A DNA stretch of 64,000 nucleotides from an uncultured Helicobacteraceae bacterium (GTDB lineage: Bacteria; Campylobacterota; Campylobacteria; Campylobacterales; Helicobacteraceae). Positions within the stretch are counted from its first letter, which is position 1, and each line of letters opens with the position of its first letter. The notes under the pieces were generated by a model. It was not told the DNA's origin and did not search any database. It worked only from the letters and a program-made list of their open reading frames with translations. Both the position numbers and the translations under genes were made by a program. The DNA is taken from assembly GCA_910578285.1 (NCBI GenBank), contig CAJTQL010000001.1:124001-188000 (forward strand), in the 5' to 3' direction. Positions 34,620-43,293 of the stretch are shown one piece after another.

Positions 34620-34684
34620 CTTTTGCCCTTCTGCGATGCGATGTCGGGCGTGTCGGGCAAAAATGGCTTGGGTAAAAACGGCAT
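34616..34684 (-). CDS. 22-codon Pro-rich leader peptide coupled to the epimerase gene
   Basis: The frame begins MPFLPKPFLPD, has a good AAAGGAG site five bases upstream, and ends in a TGA that overlaps the epimerase ATG (ATGA). The epimerase itself has only a weaker AAGGG-type site, so ribosomes may arrive by coupling. The proline-rich start could slow translation. Whether the peptide has a job of its own is unknown. Confidence 0.35.
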   Translation of the reverse strand: MPFLPKPFLPDTPDIASQKGKR

Positions 34685-34705
34685 CAGCTCTCCTTTTATC
34701 ACAAA

Positions 34706-34721
34706 ATTATGCCCCCCCCCC
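34706..34721 (-). promoter_or_regulatory. Candidate phase-variable promoter: G10 tract abutting CATAAT
   Basis: Ten G on the minus strand (34,712-34,721) run directly into CATAAT (34,706-34,711), about 22 bases before the leader-peptide start. The layout is the same as at 31,813-31,829. Tract length would change the spacing upstream of the -10 box of the epimerase/cytidylyltransferase operon. Confidence 0.5.
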
Positions 34722-35001
34722 GCTGAAGTTTGGCTGAAGGGGGAGACGCGATTCAACATGGCGACTGCCCGTCATTGCGAGTCTGTGCAAGGTAGACGTG
34801 GCAATCAACCGTATCGGGATTCCTTGCTCGTTGATTGCCACGCTCGCACAATGTGCTCGCTCGCAATGACGATTGGAATCTTGTTAGAAAACCCACAATT
34901 TTGTCATTCTGAACCTGCCTTGCAGGTGAAGAATCTTATAAGTCGAGATTCCGTAGAGATGTTTCGCTACACTCAACATGACAAAATGGCACATGACACC
35001 A
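34722..35001. repeat. Intergenic dispersed repeats of two families
   Basis: A palindromic unit (34,770-34,871) is bounded by CGTCATTGCGAG and CTCGCAATGACG with GTGGCAATCAA and TTGATTGCCAC inside. A second unit (34,903-34,982) runs from GTCATTCTGAACC to CACTCAACATGAC. No gene is visible. Both look like REP- or MITE-type repeats that can fold into long hairpins. Confidence 0.7.
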
Positions 35002-35869
35002 TCACACCCCCTTCACAAAAACAATACTTGATGAATCACCAATGGGTACAAACACAACATGGTGTTTTTGAGCGAAATCATCTATCGCTTGTTTAGCACC
35101 CCGAAACGATGGGTCGAAATAATCATCAACCAAAATCACCCCACCACGTACAAGACGCGGATAGAAAAATTCAAGTCCAGCAAAGATTGGGTCATAAAGG
35201 TCGGTATCGAGACTCACGAAGCAAAAGCGCTCGCTTTCAAGCCCACGCGCGGTGTCGGGAAACCAGCCCTTGCGCACCACGCAATTTTGTATATTTGGCA
35301 TTTTGGACAAAACGAGCGGCACAGAAGTGTTGGCAAAAAGTTGGGCGCATTTTTGCACATCGGGACTCTCACGTTCCAAATCTTGCTGTGCAAATCCTTC
35401 GAAAGTGTCGAATAGATAGAGTTTTTTAGTAGGAAAATGCAAATTGATGAGTCGCGCAAATTCGCCACGATAGATACCGCATTCGGCGACATCGCCAGCA
35501 AGATCGCATTCAAGCGCGATTTGGGCAAACTCGCGCAAGAACGCATGCCGCGCATTGCTACGCGCGCTCACAAAGCTTGTGTCGATTTTGTGGGTTGGAA
35601 TCTGTAGCTCATCGACAAGCTGCTGCACCACCTCGCGGTGCTGCATGGTTATAACGAATACCTTGTCAAACTCTAGTGCAAGCAGCCTTTGCGGGGAGCA
35701 TATCTCATAAACAAATTTCTGCCCCCCCCCCCGCAGGCTCTAGGGCAATTGTCTTGCCCTGCTTCGCCGTGTCGTTGTCGGCAAAGCAGAGAATCTCATG
35801 CCCTTGCTCGAGGATTGTGGGAATGTTTCGTTGACCCGCCATTCCTGCGCCAAAAATAATGACTTTCAT
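35002..35869 (-). CDS. Phase-variable TylF-type methyltransferase, second paralogue (OFF: G11)
   Basis: From the ATG at 35,869 (AAGGAAAAC upstream) the first ~49 codons read MKVIIFGAGMAGQRN...CFADNDTAKQGK and enter 11 G (plus-strand C, 35,722-35,732). The 11-G frame ends at TGA six codons on; 10 or 13 G would continue into QKFVYEICSPQRLL and the methyltransferase (DVAECGIYRGEFARLI, YLFDTFEGF, SLDTDLYDP, GGVILVDDYFDP). It is closely related to the gene at 24,545-25,412 along its whole length. A sugar O-methyltransferase role in surface glycan decoration is inferred from the family and neighbours. Confidence 0.85.
35722..35732 (-). repeat. Homopolymer tract G11 inside methyltransferase gene 2
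   Basis: Eleven C on the plus strand at the same codon position as in the first paralogue. Loss of one G restores the frame. Confidence 0.95.
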
Positions 35870-35923
35870 TAGTTTTCCTTTCGATTTGAATGGCGGATAT
35901 TATATCATATTCATTCTCAATGC

Positions 35924-35945
35924 GTGCGACTGAAGTCGCACCTCC
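35924..35945. repeat. Palindromic dispersed repeat (GTGCGACT family)
   Basis: GTGCGACTGAAGTCGCAC plus CTCC, the same 22 bases as at 8,539-8,560. It lies in the gap before the second methyltransferase start. A CCCTCCCTTGCAGAAAGAGGG hairpin-like stretch follows at about 35,977-35,996. Confidence 0.75.
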
Positions 35946-36008
35946 AAATTTGTCATTGTGAGATTGATTCCCTCCCCTCCCTTGCAGAAAGAGGGATTCT
36001 AAAACGGC

Positions 36009-36512
36009 TCACTTCGCCTCATCAAGCAGCTTCAAGCTCTCTTGCACAACAGAAAAACCAGGCTTCTCGGGGCGATATTTCTCTTCTTGCGCCTTTGTGA
36101 GCCGTTTCCATGTAATCGTCAAACCCATCATGCCAAACTTATCGATACTTGCACGCAATTCCAGAGTATTATCATCAATAAAATGCGCTTTCAGGTGATA
36201 GATTTTGCCATCGTCATAATCATAGACAAAACCATTCTTATACGAATCGCCTGATTTTTGCAATCCATACACAAACACAGTGCCTTTATCAACACGTTCG
36301 CGCAGCTTTGGATTGGGATTATTGCTATCCTTTTTGGGACCCGAGCCATCAACATTCGCATAGCCATAGGCATAATATTTGCCATCTTTTTCAAAAAATT
36401 CCACAATCGATTGCCGCCCGCTTTCCCCAACATGCGTGATAAAATCGCCCGTGAGATCAACAGCATGCAAAATACCCAATCCACAGATGAGCAAAAAACA
36501 GAAAAAACGCAT
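36009..36512 (-). CDS. DUF2147 family secreted protein
   Basis: The 167-residue protein has a signal peptide (MRFFCFLLICGLGILHA, cleavage near residue 17) and a DUF2147-like lipocalin-sized domain with DGKYYAYGYANVDGSGPKKD, VFVYGLQKSGD and YDDGKIYHLKAHF. Proteins of this family are periplasmic or exported and of unknown function. A TAAAAT box and an AAAAGGA site lie upstream. It stands alone between the glycan locus and the HP0268-miaB block. Confidence 0.75.
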   Translation of the reverse strand: MRFFCFLLICGLGILHAVDLTGDFITHVGESGRQSIVEFFEKDGKYYAYGYANVDGSGPKKDSNNPNPKLRERVDKGTVFVYGLQKSGDSYKNGFVYDYDDGKIYHLKAHFIDDNTLELRASIDKFGMMGLTITWKRLTKAQEEKYRPEKPGFSVVQESLKLLDEAK

Positions 36513-36644
36513 TTGATGTCCTTTTTCTCAAATTTCAAATCCGCTATTTTATTTAAAAATAGTTAATCTTAAATGAACACAAGCGGGGATTCAGAGATTT
36601 TGAGCTAAAATATGTATTTAGTAACTTTCAATGAGGAATGGAGA

Positions 36645-36905
36645 ATGGATACCAAAAAAGCACGCACGGCGCTTGATGGCAAACCCAATAAAATTTCAAC
36701 AGAGCAAATCGAAAAAGACCTCGCGACAAAAGGGCAAGCGTTTGTCTATCTCGACCGCGACAACCAAGCAAAAGATGTCAAAAAAATTTGTGATTTTTTT
36801 AGCCAAAAGGGCTACAATGTGCATCAACACGAGATTCACTATGGGCTAGATGATACCGACTATCTCTACGAAATGCACATCATCTCACCGACATTTGTTC
36901 CATGA
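36645..36905 (+). CDS. HP0268-family small protein
   Basis: The 86-residue protein resembles H. pylori HP0268 (C-terminal YLYEMHII pattern, CDFFSQKGYNVHQHEI core) and lies in the same place, directly before miaB. HP0268 has been described as a small nuclease; that activity is not shown by sequence here. I choose the ATG at 36,645 with AGGA seven bases upstream over the ATG 11 codons earlier, which has no site. Its TGA overlaps the miaB ATG (ATGA). Confidence 0.7.
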   Translation: MDTKKARTALDGKPNKISTEQIEKDLATKGQAFVYLDRDNQAKDVKKICDFFSQKGYNVHQHEIHYGLDDTDYLYEMHIISPTFVP

Positions 36906-38203
36906 GCAAGCTCGTTTTTATCGAAACGATGGGCTGCGCGATGAACGAGCATGACAGCGAACGCATGCTCGCTGAATTGCAAACCAAAGAGGGCTACACG
37001 CCCACAAACAGCCCAGAACTCGCCGATTTGATTCTCATCAACACATGCAGCGTGCGCGAGAAGCCCGAACGCAAGCTGTTTTCCGAGATTGGAGAATATA
37101 ACAAACTGCGCAAAAATGGCGCAAAGATTGGAATCTGTGGCTGCAGCGCAAGCCATCTTGGTGCGGAGATTCTCCGCAAAGCGCCTGCTGTTGATTTCGT
37201 GCTCGGCGCGCGCAATATCGCACAAATCTCGAGCATTATCCACCGCGACAAAGCCGTTGAAACCGACATTCATGAAGACAGCAGCCACTATATCTTTGCG
37301 GCGACACAATCGCCTAGCAAGCTGCGCGCGCGCATCAACATCTCGATTGGCTGCGACAAAAAATGCGCCTACTGCATCGTCCCACACACGCGCGGCAAAG
37401 AGATTTCGATTCCACTCGACATCATCATCGCACAGGCGCAAAAGGCGATTGATGATGGCGCGAAAGAGATTCTGCTGTTGGGACAAAACGTCAATAGCTA
37501 TGGCAAAACCTTTAGCGCACCACACCCAAAGGTGGATTTCACCAAGCTCCTATCCGAGCTTGCAACGATTCCAAAACTACGCAGAATCCGCTTCACCTCG
37601 CCACACCCGCTTCACATGAACGATACGTTTTTGGACGCATTCGCACGCAACGACAAAATCTGCAAAAGCATTCACATGCCACTTCAGAGCGGCTCAACAA
37701 AGATTCTAAAGCTCATGCGGCGCGGATATACGCAAGAATGGTTTTTGGAACGTGCAAAGCGTCTTAGAGAAATGATTCCGAATCTCACAATTGGCACAGA
37801 CATCATTGTGGGCTTTCCGCATGAAAGCGAAGAGGATTTCTTGCAGACAATGCATGTGCTCGAAGAGGTGCGGTTTGACACGATGTATAGCTTCATCTAT
37901 TCACCCCGCCCGCACACAGAAGCGGCAAAATGGGAAAACGATGTCCCGCACTCGATTGCAAGCGAACGGCTAGCGCGCCTGCAGGAGCGCCAAAAAGAGA
38001 TTATGGACGCAAACAACCAACGCGAGATTGGCAAAACATGCGAGACATTGTGGGAGATTCCACGTGAAGATGGGCTCATGGAAGGCAGGAGCGACAATGC
38101 AAAAATCGTGCGCGCGCCGCTTAGACGCGAACTCATTGGGCAGATTAGCGCAGCAAAAATCCTCGATTCACGCCGCACATATCTCATAGGAGAAGCGATA
38201 TAA
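36902..38203 (+). CDS. miaB: tRNA-2-methylthio-N6-dimethylallyladenosine synthase MiaB
   Basis: MiaB adds a methylthio group to i6A37 in tRNAs using two iron-sulfur clusters. The N-terminal UPF0004 domain has cysteines in ETMGCAMN, NTCSVRE and CGCSAS. The radical SAM motif is CDKKCAYC (Cys 151, 155, 158). LLGQNVNSYG and IVGFPHESEEDF are conserved, and a C-terminal TRAM-like domain follows. The length of 433 is standard. It is coupled to the preceding small gene and to the acyltransferase gene after it. Confidence 0.96.
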   Translation: MSKLVFIETMGCAMNEHDSERMLAELQTKEGYTPTNSPELADLILINTCSVREKPERKLFSEIGEYNKLRKNGAKIGICGCSASHLGAEILRKAPAVDFVLGARNIAQISSIIHRDKAVETDIHEDSSHYIFAATQSPSKLRARINISIGCDKKCAYCIVPHTRGKEISIPLDIIIAQAQKAIDDGAKEILLLGQNVNSYGKTFSAPHPKVDFTKLLSELATIPKLRRIRFTSPHPLHMNDTFLDAFARNDKICKSIHMPLQSGSTKILKLMRRGYTQEWFLERAKRLREMIPNLTIGTDIIVGFPHESEEDFLQTMHVLEEVRFDTMYSFIYSPRPHTEAAKWENDVPHSIASERLARLQERQKEIMDANNQREIGKTCETLWEIPREDGLMEGRSDNAKIVRAPLRRELIGQISAAKILDSRRTYLIGEAI

Positions 38204-38850
38204 GGCTCAAGAAACGATTGCTGCGATTCTTTGGATTGCATTTTGGTCCGCGTGTGGGCTCTGTGCTCATTCGGTGCTTGTTTTGGAGCTGCAAGAAGCA
38301 TTTTGTCATCGACAAATCGCTGCACACACTCCAATCACCGATGGTTGTCGTATTTTGGCATGGCGAGATGATTTTTCAGCCCTTTCTCTACGAACAGATT
38401 CGAAAAAAGCCCAATGGGCGCGTGATTATCAGCCACCATGCCGATGGCGAGATTGCCGCACGCACCATCGCCTTTTTCGACCTCAAAGCCATTCGTGGCA
38501 GCACATCGCGCGGGGCAATCCGCGTTCTGCTCCAAGCGTTTAGCTTTCTCAAAAAAGGTGAGGACTTGGCGATTACGCCCGATGGACCGCGCGGACCCTA
38601 TCACAACATCGCCGATGGAATTGTTGCGATTACGCAAAAAAATGATTATCCTGTGGTGATTTTTCGTTTATTTGCCAAGCGCTATTGGAATCTGAACAGC
38701 TGGGATAGATTTATCATTCCCAAGCCTTTTACAGAGGTCTATTGTATTGCAATGCCACCACTCTCGCTCAAAAACCATACTTTGGAATCTGCAAAAGTAT
38801 TACTCAAAGAACAAATGGAACGCGATTTGCAAGACTACCTTAAAGGATAA
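38200..38850 (+). CDS. DUF374-family (lysophospholipid acyltransferase-like) protein
   Basis: This is the HP0270-like gene after miaB. Motifs VVVFWHGEMIF (near residue 50), HHADGEIAA, and ITPDGPRGPYH match DUF374 proteins, relatives of the LpxL/PlsC acyltransferases, probably at the inner membrane in lipid or lipid A metabolism. The start is unusual: the first ordinary codon is TTG at 38,218, but AGGAG sits seven bases before an ATA at 38,200 that overlaps the miaB stop (ATAA) and adds IRLKKR. Either is possible. Confidence 0.75.
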   Translation: MRLKKRLLRFFGLHFGPRVGSVLIRCLFWSCKKHFVIDKSLHTLQSPMVVVFWHGEMIFQPFLYEQIRKKPNGRVIISHHADGEIAARTIAFFDLKAIRGSTSRGAIRVLLQAFSFLKKGEDLAITPDGPRGPYHNIADGIVAITQKNDYPVVIFRLFAKRYWNLNSWDRFIIPKPFTEVYCIAMPPLSLKNHTLESAKVLLKEQMERDLQDYLKG

Positions 38851-38926
38851 TCTTAAGAAAAAGATTCTATGATTCAACGTTTGATTTGGATCTTTTGTGA
38901 GACAACAATAGCGATAAAGGGACACA

Positions 38927-39865
38927 ATGAGTTTATTGCGAGGACTTTTTGCAACAGCGCTTGCGAGCGTGCATCTTGATATGCGAGATTGTCGGATTCT
39001 TTTGCGATTTCTCAAGGGTGGTGCTATGTCGTCTGAAGAAATCAAAACCTTTCGTTGTGCCCCGAACAAACTCCCCATCGAAGCGGCATATTACCTCTCA
39101 AAAGTGCGCAGGCGGCACCCTTTCACATACATTGCAACAATAAGCCATTCTCTCCATCAAGGTGCTGTCGAGGGCACGGGCGGCGAGACAGGCATGCAGC
39201 GAATCATTATTGGTAAAAAATGGAGCGTTTTTATCAGCAAAAATGCTATTTCAGACGACCTTGATAATTTCTATCGTGCACCATCTCTCGACTTTCTCTA
39301 TTCACCCTTTTTGCTGCTTTATCAAAGTATCCGTTCGCGCCTCGATGGCACAAAGCGACTCTATGTATTGCTGCAACAAGCCACCGTTGCGCTGCTCATC
39401 ATGGACAGCTCAAGGCTCTATTTTAGCGCGATTCAATCTCTCGAATCCTCTAAGCAAGCAAACTCGCCTGCCGAGCTCGAATCTGCACCAGATTCTACGA
39501 CTGATGACGCACAAAACGAAGAGATTGGGCAGCTAAGCGATCTCGATAATGTCGGGGAACAGAAAGATTTTATTGAGGCAAACGAAGAATCACAAAGTGC
39601 GCTAGAGAACCAAAAGCGCGAGCTTGAAGATTTTGCGCGCGTTGCTACAGCGACTACAATACTCAAAGAATCAATCAACACATTCTACAACAATCACAGC
39701 GATAGCGACTTTATCGCGGAAGTTGTCGTGATAGACGGCACGAGTATGGTGCAAAAAGCCGCCGAATATCTCCGAAACAGCCTAATGATTGATACACAGA
39801 TTCTTGAAGTCGATATGTGCCAGCTTATCGCCGAGATTGCGCAACACGACCTTTTGGAGGTATGA
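38927..39865 (+). CDS. PilM-position protein, HP0272-like
   Basis: The 312-residue protein is soluble, with a helical acidic middle (about 180-240). Its C-terminal segment EVVVIDGTSMVQKAAEYLRN resembles the end of PilM/GspL-like actin-fold proteins, but I see no clear ATP-binding site. It is followed by two single-span inner-membrane proteins in PilN-PilO order, so the trio looks like a pared-down type II/IV pilus alignment complex. H. pylori has the same three genes after HP0270. Function is unproven. Confidence 0.55.
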   Translation: MSLLRGLFATALASVHLDMRDCRILLRFLKGGAMSSEEIKTFRCAPNKLPIEAAYYLSKVRRRHPFTYIATISHSLHQGAVEGTGGETGMQRIIIGKKWSVFISKNAISDDLDNFYRAPSLDFLYSPFLLLYQSIRSRLDGTKRLYVLLQQATVALLIMDSSRLYFSAIQSLESSKQANSPAELESAPDSTTDDAQNEEIGQLSDLDNVGEQKDFIEANEESQSALENQKRELEDFARVATATTILKESINTFYNNHSDSDFIAEVVVIDGTSMVQKAAEYLRNSLMIDTQILEVDMCQLIAEIAQHDLLEV

Positions 39866-39868
39866 GCC

Positions 39869-40393
39869 ATGTATAGTTTTATCCGCCCGCAAAAAAAGAA
39901 CATCATCAGCAAATTGAGTAAAATTTGGATTTTCTATATCACCGCCTCTGTAGCGATTATTGCGGGCTATATGGGTGTTGTGGAAGCTGAAAAACTCTAT
40001 ATGACGATTCAAACCGAAGAAAATATCGCACGCAAAAACGACTACCAAGCGCAGATTGCCCGCGTGCAAGCCGAGCTAGGCATCGCCCAAGACCAAAGTG
40101 CGTTTGCAAATCAGATTCAAGCACAGAACGCACGAATCACAAAAACAATCCTAAGCCTCTTTGACCTCACCCCCGACCAAATCACATTGCACAGCATCGA
40201 AATGCACCGCGATAGGCTGATTATCAAAGGCGTTACGCCATCGAAAGAAATCTATAATTTCTTACTTGAAGCGCCACTTCGTTCGATTTTTAACGAAAGT
40301 CGTGTGGATTTTTTCCCACTTGCAAATGGTTGGTTCAATTTTGTCTCCGTCAGCCGCACGTTTGATTTGAATATACCAAAGGAGCAACAATAA
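39869..40393 (+). CDS. PilN-like single-span membrane protein, HP0273-like
   Basis: The 174-residue protein has one membrane span at residues ~23-43 (IWIFYITASVAIIAGYMGVV), a coiled-coil stretch (about 50-95) and a small alpha/beta domain (ITLHSIEMHRDRLIIKGVT), the architecture of PilN. GGAGG lies in the previous gene's end, 10 bases before the ATG. The stop overlaps the next start by one base. Confidence 0.6.
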   Translation: MYSFIRPQKKNIISKLSKIWIFYITASVAIIAGYMGVVEAEKLYMTIQTEENIARKNDYQAQIARVQAELGIAQDQSAFANQIQAQNARITKTILSLFDLTPDQITLHSIEMHRDRLIIKGVTPSKEIYNFLLEAPLRSIFNESRVDFFPLANGWFNFVSVSRTFDLNIPKEQQ

Positions 40394-40980
40394 TGGATAT
40401 TTTCGCATTCAAACAAATCAATTGGGTTACAAATACACTATGGCTGCTGTTCTATACAGTCGCCCTATTGCTGTTTCTCACACTCTATTGGCGCGGCTAT
40501 GTTGAGGATTTTAAAGCAACAAACGTAAACTATCGCCGCGAAGAGATTCTTGTGAGCGAGACACACAAACAATACACCACACTTTTGGCACAAAAGAATA
40601 GCTTCGAGGCAAACAACACGCGCGCGATTAACAAAATGCACAGCACGTTAGATAGCAAGCAGCTTGCGGGAATTTTTGCAGGCAGCAGCGTCAAGCCGCT
40701 TAAAACACCAACACAAAAAAACAAAAACGTTGCCGAGAATCGATTTGAGGTGTCTGGGGTTGTCAAAAACACACGCGAACTGCGCGATATGCTGCGCTCT
40801 ATTGAAAACAATCCTTTCGTTATGGAAATCAACTTCCCTGTGCGGTTTGAAAAAACCAAACGTGGACTCAAATATAGCATTGGTGTGCGTGCATTCAACA
40901 CAACAATCCCAGAGAGCGGAATCGTGGGACGCGGCGGGGCAGTCATTCCACCCTCCGCACTTCCAGATTCTGCGCGATAA
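40393..40980 (+). CDS. PilO-like single-span membrane protein, HP0274-like
   Basis: The 195-residue protein has one span at residues ~14-35 (TNTLWLLFYTVALLLFLTLYW), a coiled-coil region (about 45-80), then a ferredoxin-like domain (RFEVSGVVKNTRELRDMLRS, KRGLKYSIGVRAF), as in PilO. It closes the PilM/N/O-like trio; the dynamin-like pair starts 9 bases later, so the five genes may form one transcript. Confidence 0.6.
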   Translation: MDIFAFKQINWVTNTLWLLFYTVALLLFLTLYWRGYVEDFKATNVNYRREEILVSETHKQYTTLLAQKNSFEANNTRAINKMHSTLDSKQLAGIFAGSSVKPLKTPTQKNKNVAENRFEVSGVVKNTRELRDMLRSIENNPFVMEINFPVRFEKTKRGLKYSIGVRAFNTTIPESGIVGRGGAVIPPSALPDSAR

Positions 40981-40989
40981 GGCAAGAGT

Positions 40990-43290
40990 ATGCAACTCAT
41001 TGATGATTTCTTTACGCTTATCTACAATGCTCATTTTGAGAGCAAGCCGCATGACAATCTCGCGGCGATGCTGACTAAGGAAACTCTTGATTGGTATGCG
41101 ATTGTGCTTGCATGCAATGGGCGCAATTTCGCCACCTACAAGATTCTCGACATGTTTGCCCATAAATGCGAACAATGGAATCTCACATTGTCGCTCGATT
41201 CTGTCAAGACATTACAAAGCACACTTTTGCAGCTACTTTTGAGCGCGCCCTCAACGCGCATGGCAGAGGAAATCATCACACGAATCACGGCATTGCGCGA
41301 TGCAGGAATCTTGGAATATGACGAAGAACAGCGTATCAAATCGATTGTGCGACAGATTCGCCCGCGCGAGCGCGTGCAGGTTGCAAACGACCAAGATTTT
41401 GGGCAAGACATCGCCACATTGCAGAATCTCTTGAACGATTATGAGCCATTGCTGCGCGATTATGGGCAGATTGAGAGTGTGGAGCGAATCGCAAACCTGC
41501 TTTCGCAACAAAACTTCACAATTGCCATCACGGGCGTGATGAGTGCGGGCAAAAGCACGTTGCTCAATGCCCTACTTTCTCAAGAGATTCTTGGCACATC
41601 GGTTGTTCCCGAAACAGCGAATCTTACGATTATTTCCTATGGGCAAACGCCCAAAGCCGTTGTCTCGTTTTGGACAGAATCTGAATGGCACAATATCGAA
41701 GAAAGTGCCAAGTTTGATGACGGAATAGCCCAATTTGTCGCCCAAACACGCGAAATTTTTGGCGACAACCTCGCCGCAAAACTAAACGAAGGCAGCAAGG
41801 AGATTGCCACAAACGAGCTCACAAACTACACATCGGCAAAAAGCCCACAACGTATGTGCAATCTCATCAAAAAAGTACAACTCTATCTGCCGCTTGACTT
41901 TTTGCGCGATGGCGTACATCTCATCGACACGCCCGGACTCGATGACCCACTCACCCAACGCGAAGAAATCACCAAAAACTATCTCTTGCATTGTGATGTG
42001 ATTGTGCATTTGATGAACGCCGCGCAGAGTGCGACAAAAAAAGACATCGATTTCATGGTCGATGCGCTCGCAAACAAAAACATTGCTCGGCTGCTCGTTG
42101 TGCTCACACATGCCGATTCGATTAATCCCAATGAACTGCAAGCAATTATGGACTACACCACCAACAGCTTCCGCACCAAGCTCATCGAACTTGGGCTCGA
42201 TGAACGGCTGACCGAGAATCTCGAGTTTATCCCAACATCGGGCTATATGGCTTTGTTGCACCGCACGGGGCGCGCAAACGAAGCGCTAGAAAAAGGCTAT
42301 GATTTGGATAAAACAGGAATCCCAGCACTCGAATCCGCGCTACACAATATGCTCTTTGGTGCTGATTCGCAAAAAATGCGATTGATTGTGTTTGGTGCAT
42401 TGCGCCATCTGCTCGATTGTGTCGGGACAGTCCTCGAGGACATTGCGCTACAAAAAAAGCTTATGCACGCGAGTCTTGAAGAGATTATGGCGCAACTGCA
42501 AGACGCAAAAAAAGCACAAGAGCAAAACAAACAAACAACGCAAGCCGTCCAAGCCGCACTTGCCCAAAGTCGTGCGCAATACGATTCGCAATGCGACACG
42601 TTGCACAAAGGCATCGTATTCAAGCTCCAAGAGTTTCAAGCAGTCCTCAAAGAACGCATACAAAACATGTTCGAGTACAGCTACAACCACAGCGGCAAAC
42701 CCAGCGATGAAAATCTGCACAAGACCATCACGATTGGAATCCAAGACGCCATCACCGAAGCACGGCGCGACTTTGCTTATAAGCTCGAACGTGCCCTGTA
42801 TTTCTTCTTTGAAGAAATCCGCGAACAACTCTATCGCCTCGCGCTGCCCAACGAGAGTATCGATTCGCAACTTGCCGACTATCAGCAATTTGTCAATGAT
42901 TTCTTTGCTAAGAATGCGTTCATCGACCAAACCTCTGTGCTCGCGCAAGGAATCACGCACCTCAACGCCAATCATAGCACATCAAACTTCTCTTCGCTAC
43001 AAAAAGATCTCACACAACTCTTTGCGCTCGGTTTTGATGCGTTCATCAAGCGCGCAAACGCATGGAGCGAGGAAACCAAAGGCACGCTTAATGCGCAACT
43101 TGAATCCACACTTGCCGCATTCTTTGCCCAAAGTGCTGATAATTTTGCACAACAGATTGCCGCGCTTGAAAACGCAGCACAAAAACACAATGACCAAGAC
43201 GCAGGGACACGTGAAAAAACACTCCTTGCGCACGAAGAACGCCTGCTTGCTCTGCAAGCAAACGCGCAAGCAATCCTACAAAAGACATAG
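40990..43290 (+). CDS. Dynamin-like GTPase 1 (Cj0411/DLP1-like)
   Basis: The 766-residue protein has a dynamin-type G domain: GVMSAGKST (residues ~181-189), the switch-I Thr region VVPETANLTI, DTPGLDDP near 313 and THADS near 374. A long helical stalk rich in Gln and Ala follows. Campylobacter jejuni has the same tandem pair (DLP1/DLP2), which forms hetero-oligomers that tether membranes. Unlike DLP2, it has a ~170-residue N-terminal extension before the P-loop. A membrane-remodelling or envelope-stress role is inferred. Confidence 0.88.
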   Translation: MQLIDDFFTLIYNAHFESKPHDNLAAMLTKETLDWYAIVLACNGRNFATYKILDMFAHKCEQWNLTLSLDSVKTLQSTLLQLLLSAPSTRMAEEIITRITALRDAGILEYDEEQRIKSIVRQIRPRERVQVANDQDFGQDIATLQNLLNDYEPLLRDYGQIESVERIANLLSQQNFTIAITGVMSAGKSTLLNALLSQEILGTSVVPETANLTIISYGQTPKAVVSFWTESEWHNIEESAKFDDGIAQFVAQTREIFGDNLAAKLNEGSKEIATNELTNYTSAKSPQRMCNLIKKVQLYLPLDFLRDGVHLIDTPGLDDPLTQREEITKNYLLHCDVIVHLMNAAQSATKKDIDFMVDALANKNIARLLVVLTHADSINPNELQAIMDYTTNSFRTKLIELGLDERLTENLEFIPTSGYMALLHRTGRANEALEKGYDLDKTGIPALESALHNMLFGADSQKMRLIVFGALRHLLDCVGTVLEDIALQKKLMHASLEEIMAQLQDAKKAQEQNKQTTQAVQAALAQSRAQYDSQCDTLHKGIVFKLQEFQAVLKERIQNMFEYSYNHSGKPSDENLHKTITIGIQDAITEARRDFAYKLERALYFFFEEIREQLYRLALPNESIDSQLADYQQFVNDFFAKNAFIDQTSVLAQGITHLNANHSTSNFSSLQKDLTQLFALGFDAFIKRANAWSEETKGTLNAQLESTLAAFFAQSADNFAQQIAALENAAQKHNDQDAGTREKTLLAHEERLLALQANAQAILQKT

Positions 43291-43293
43291 ACG

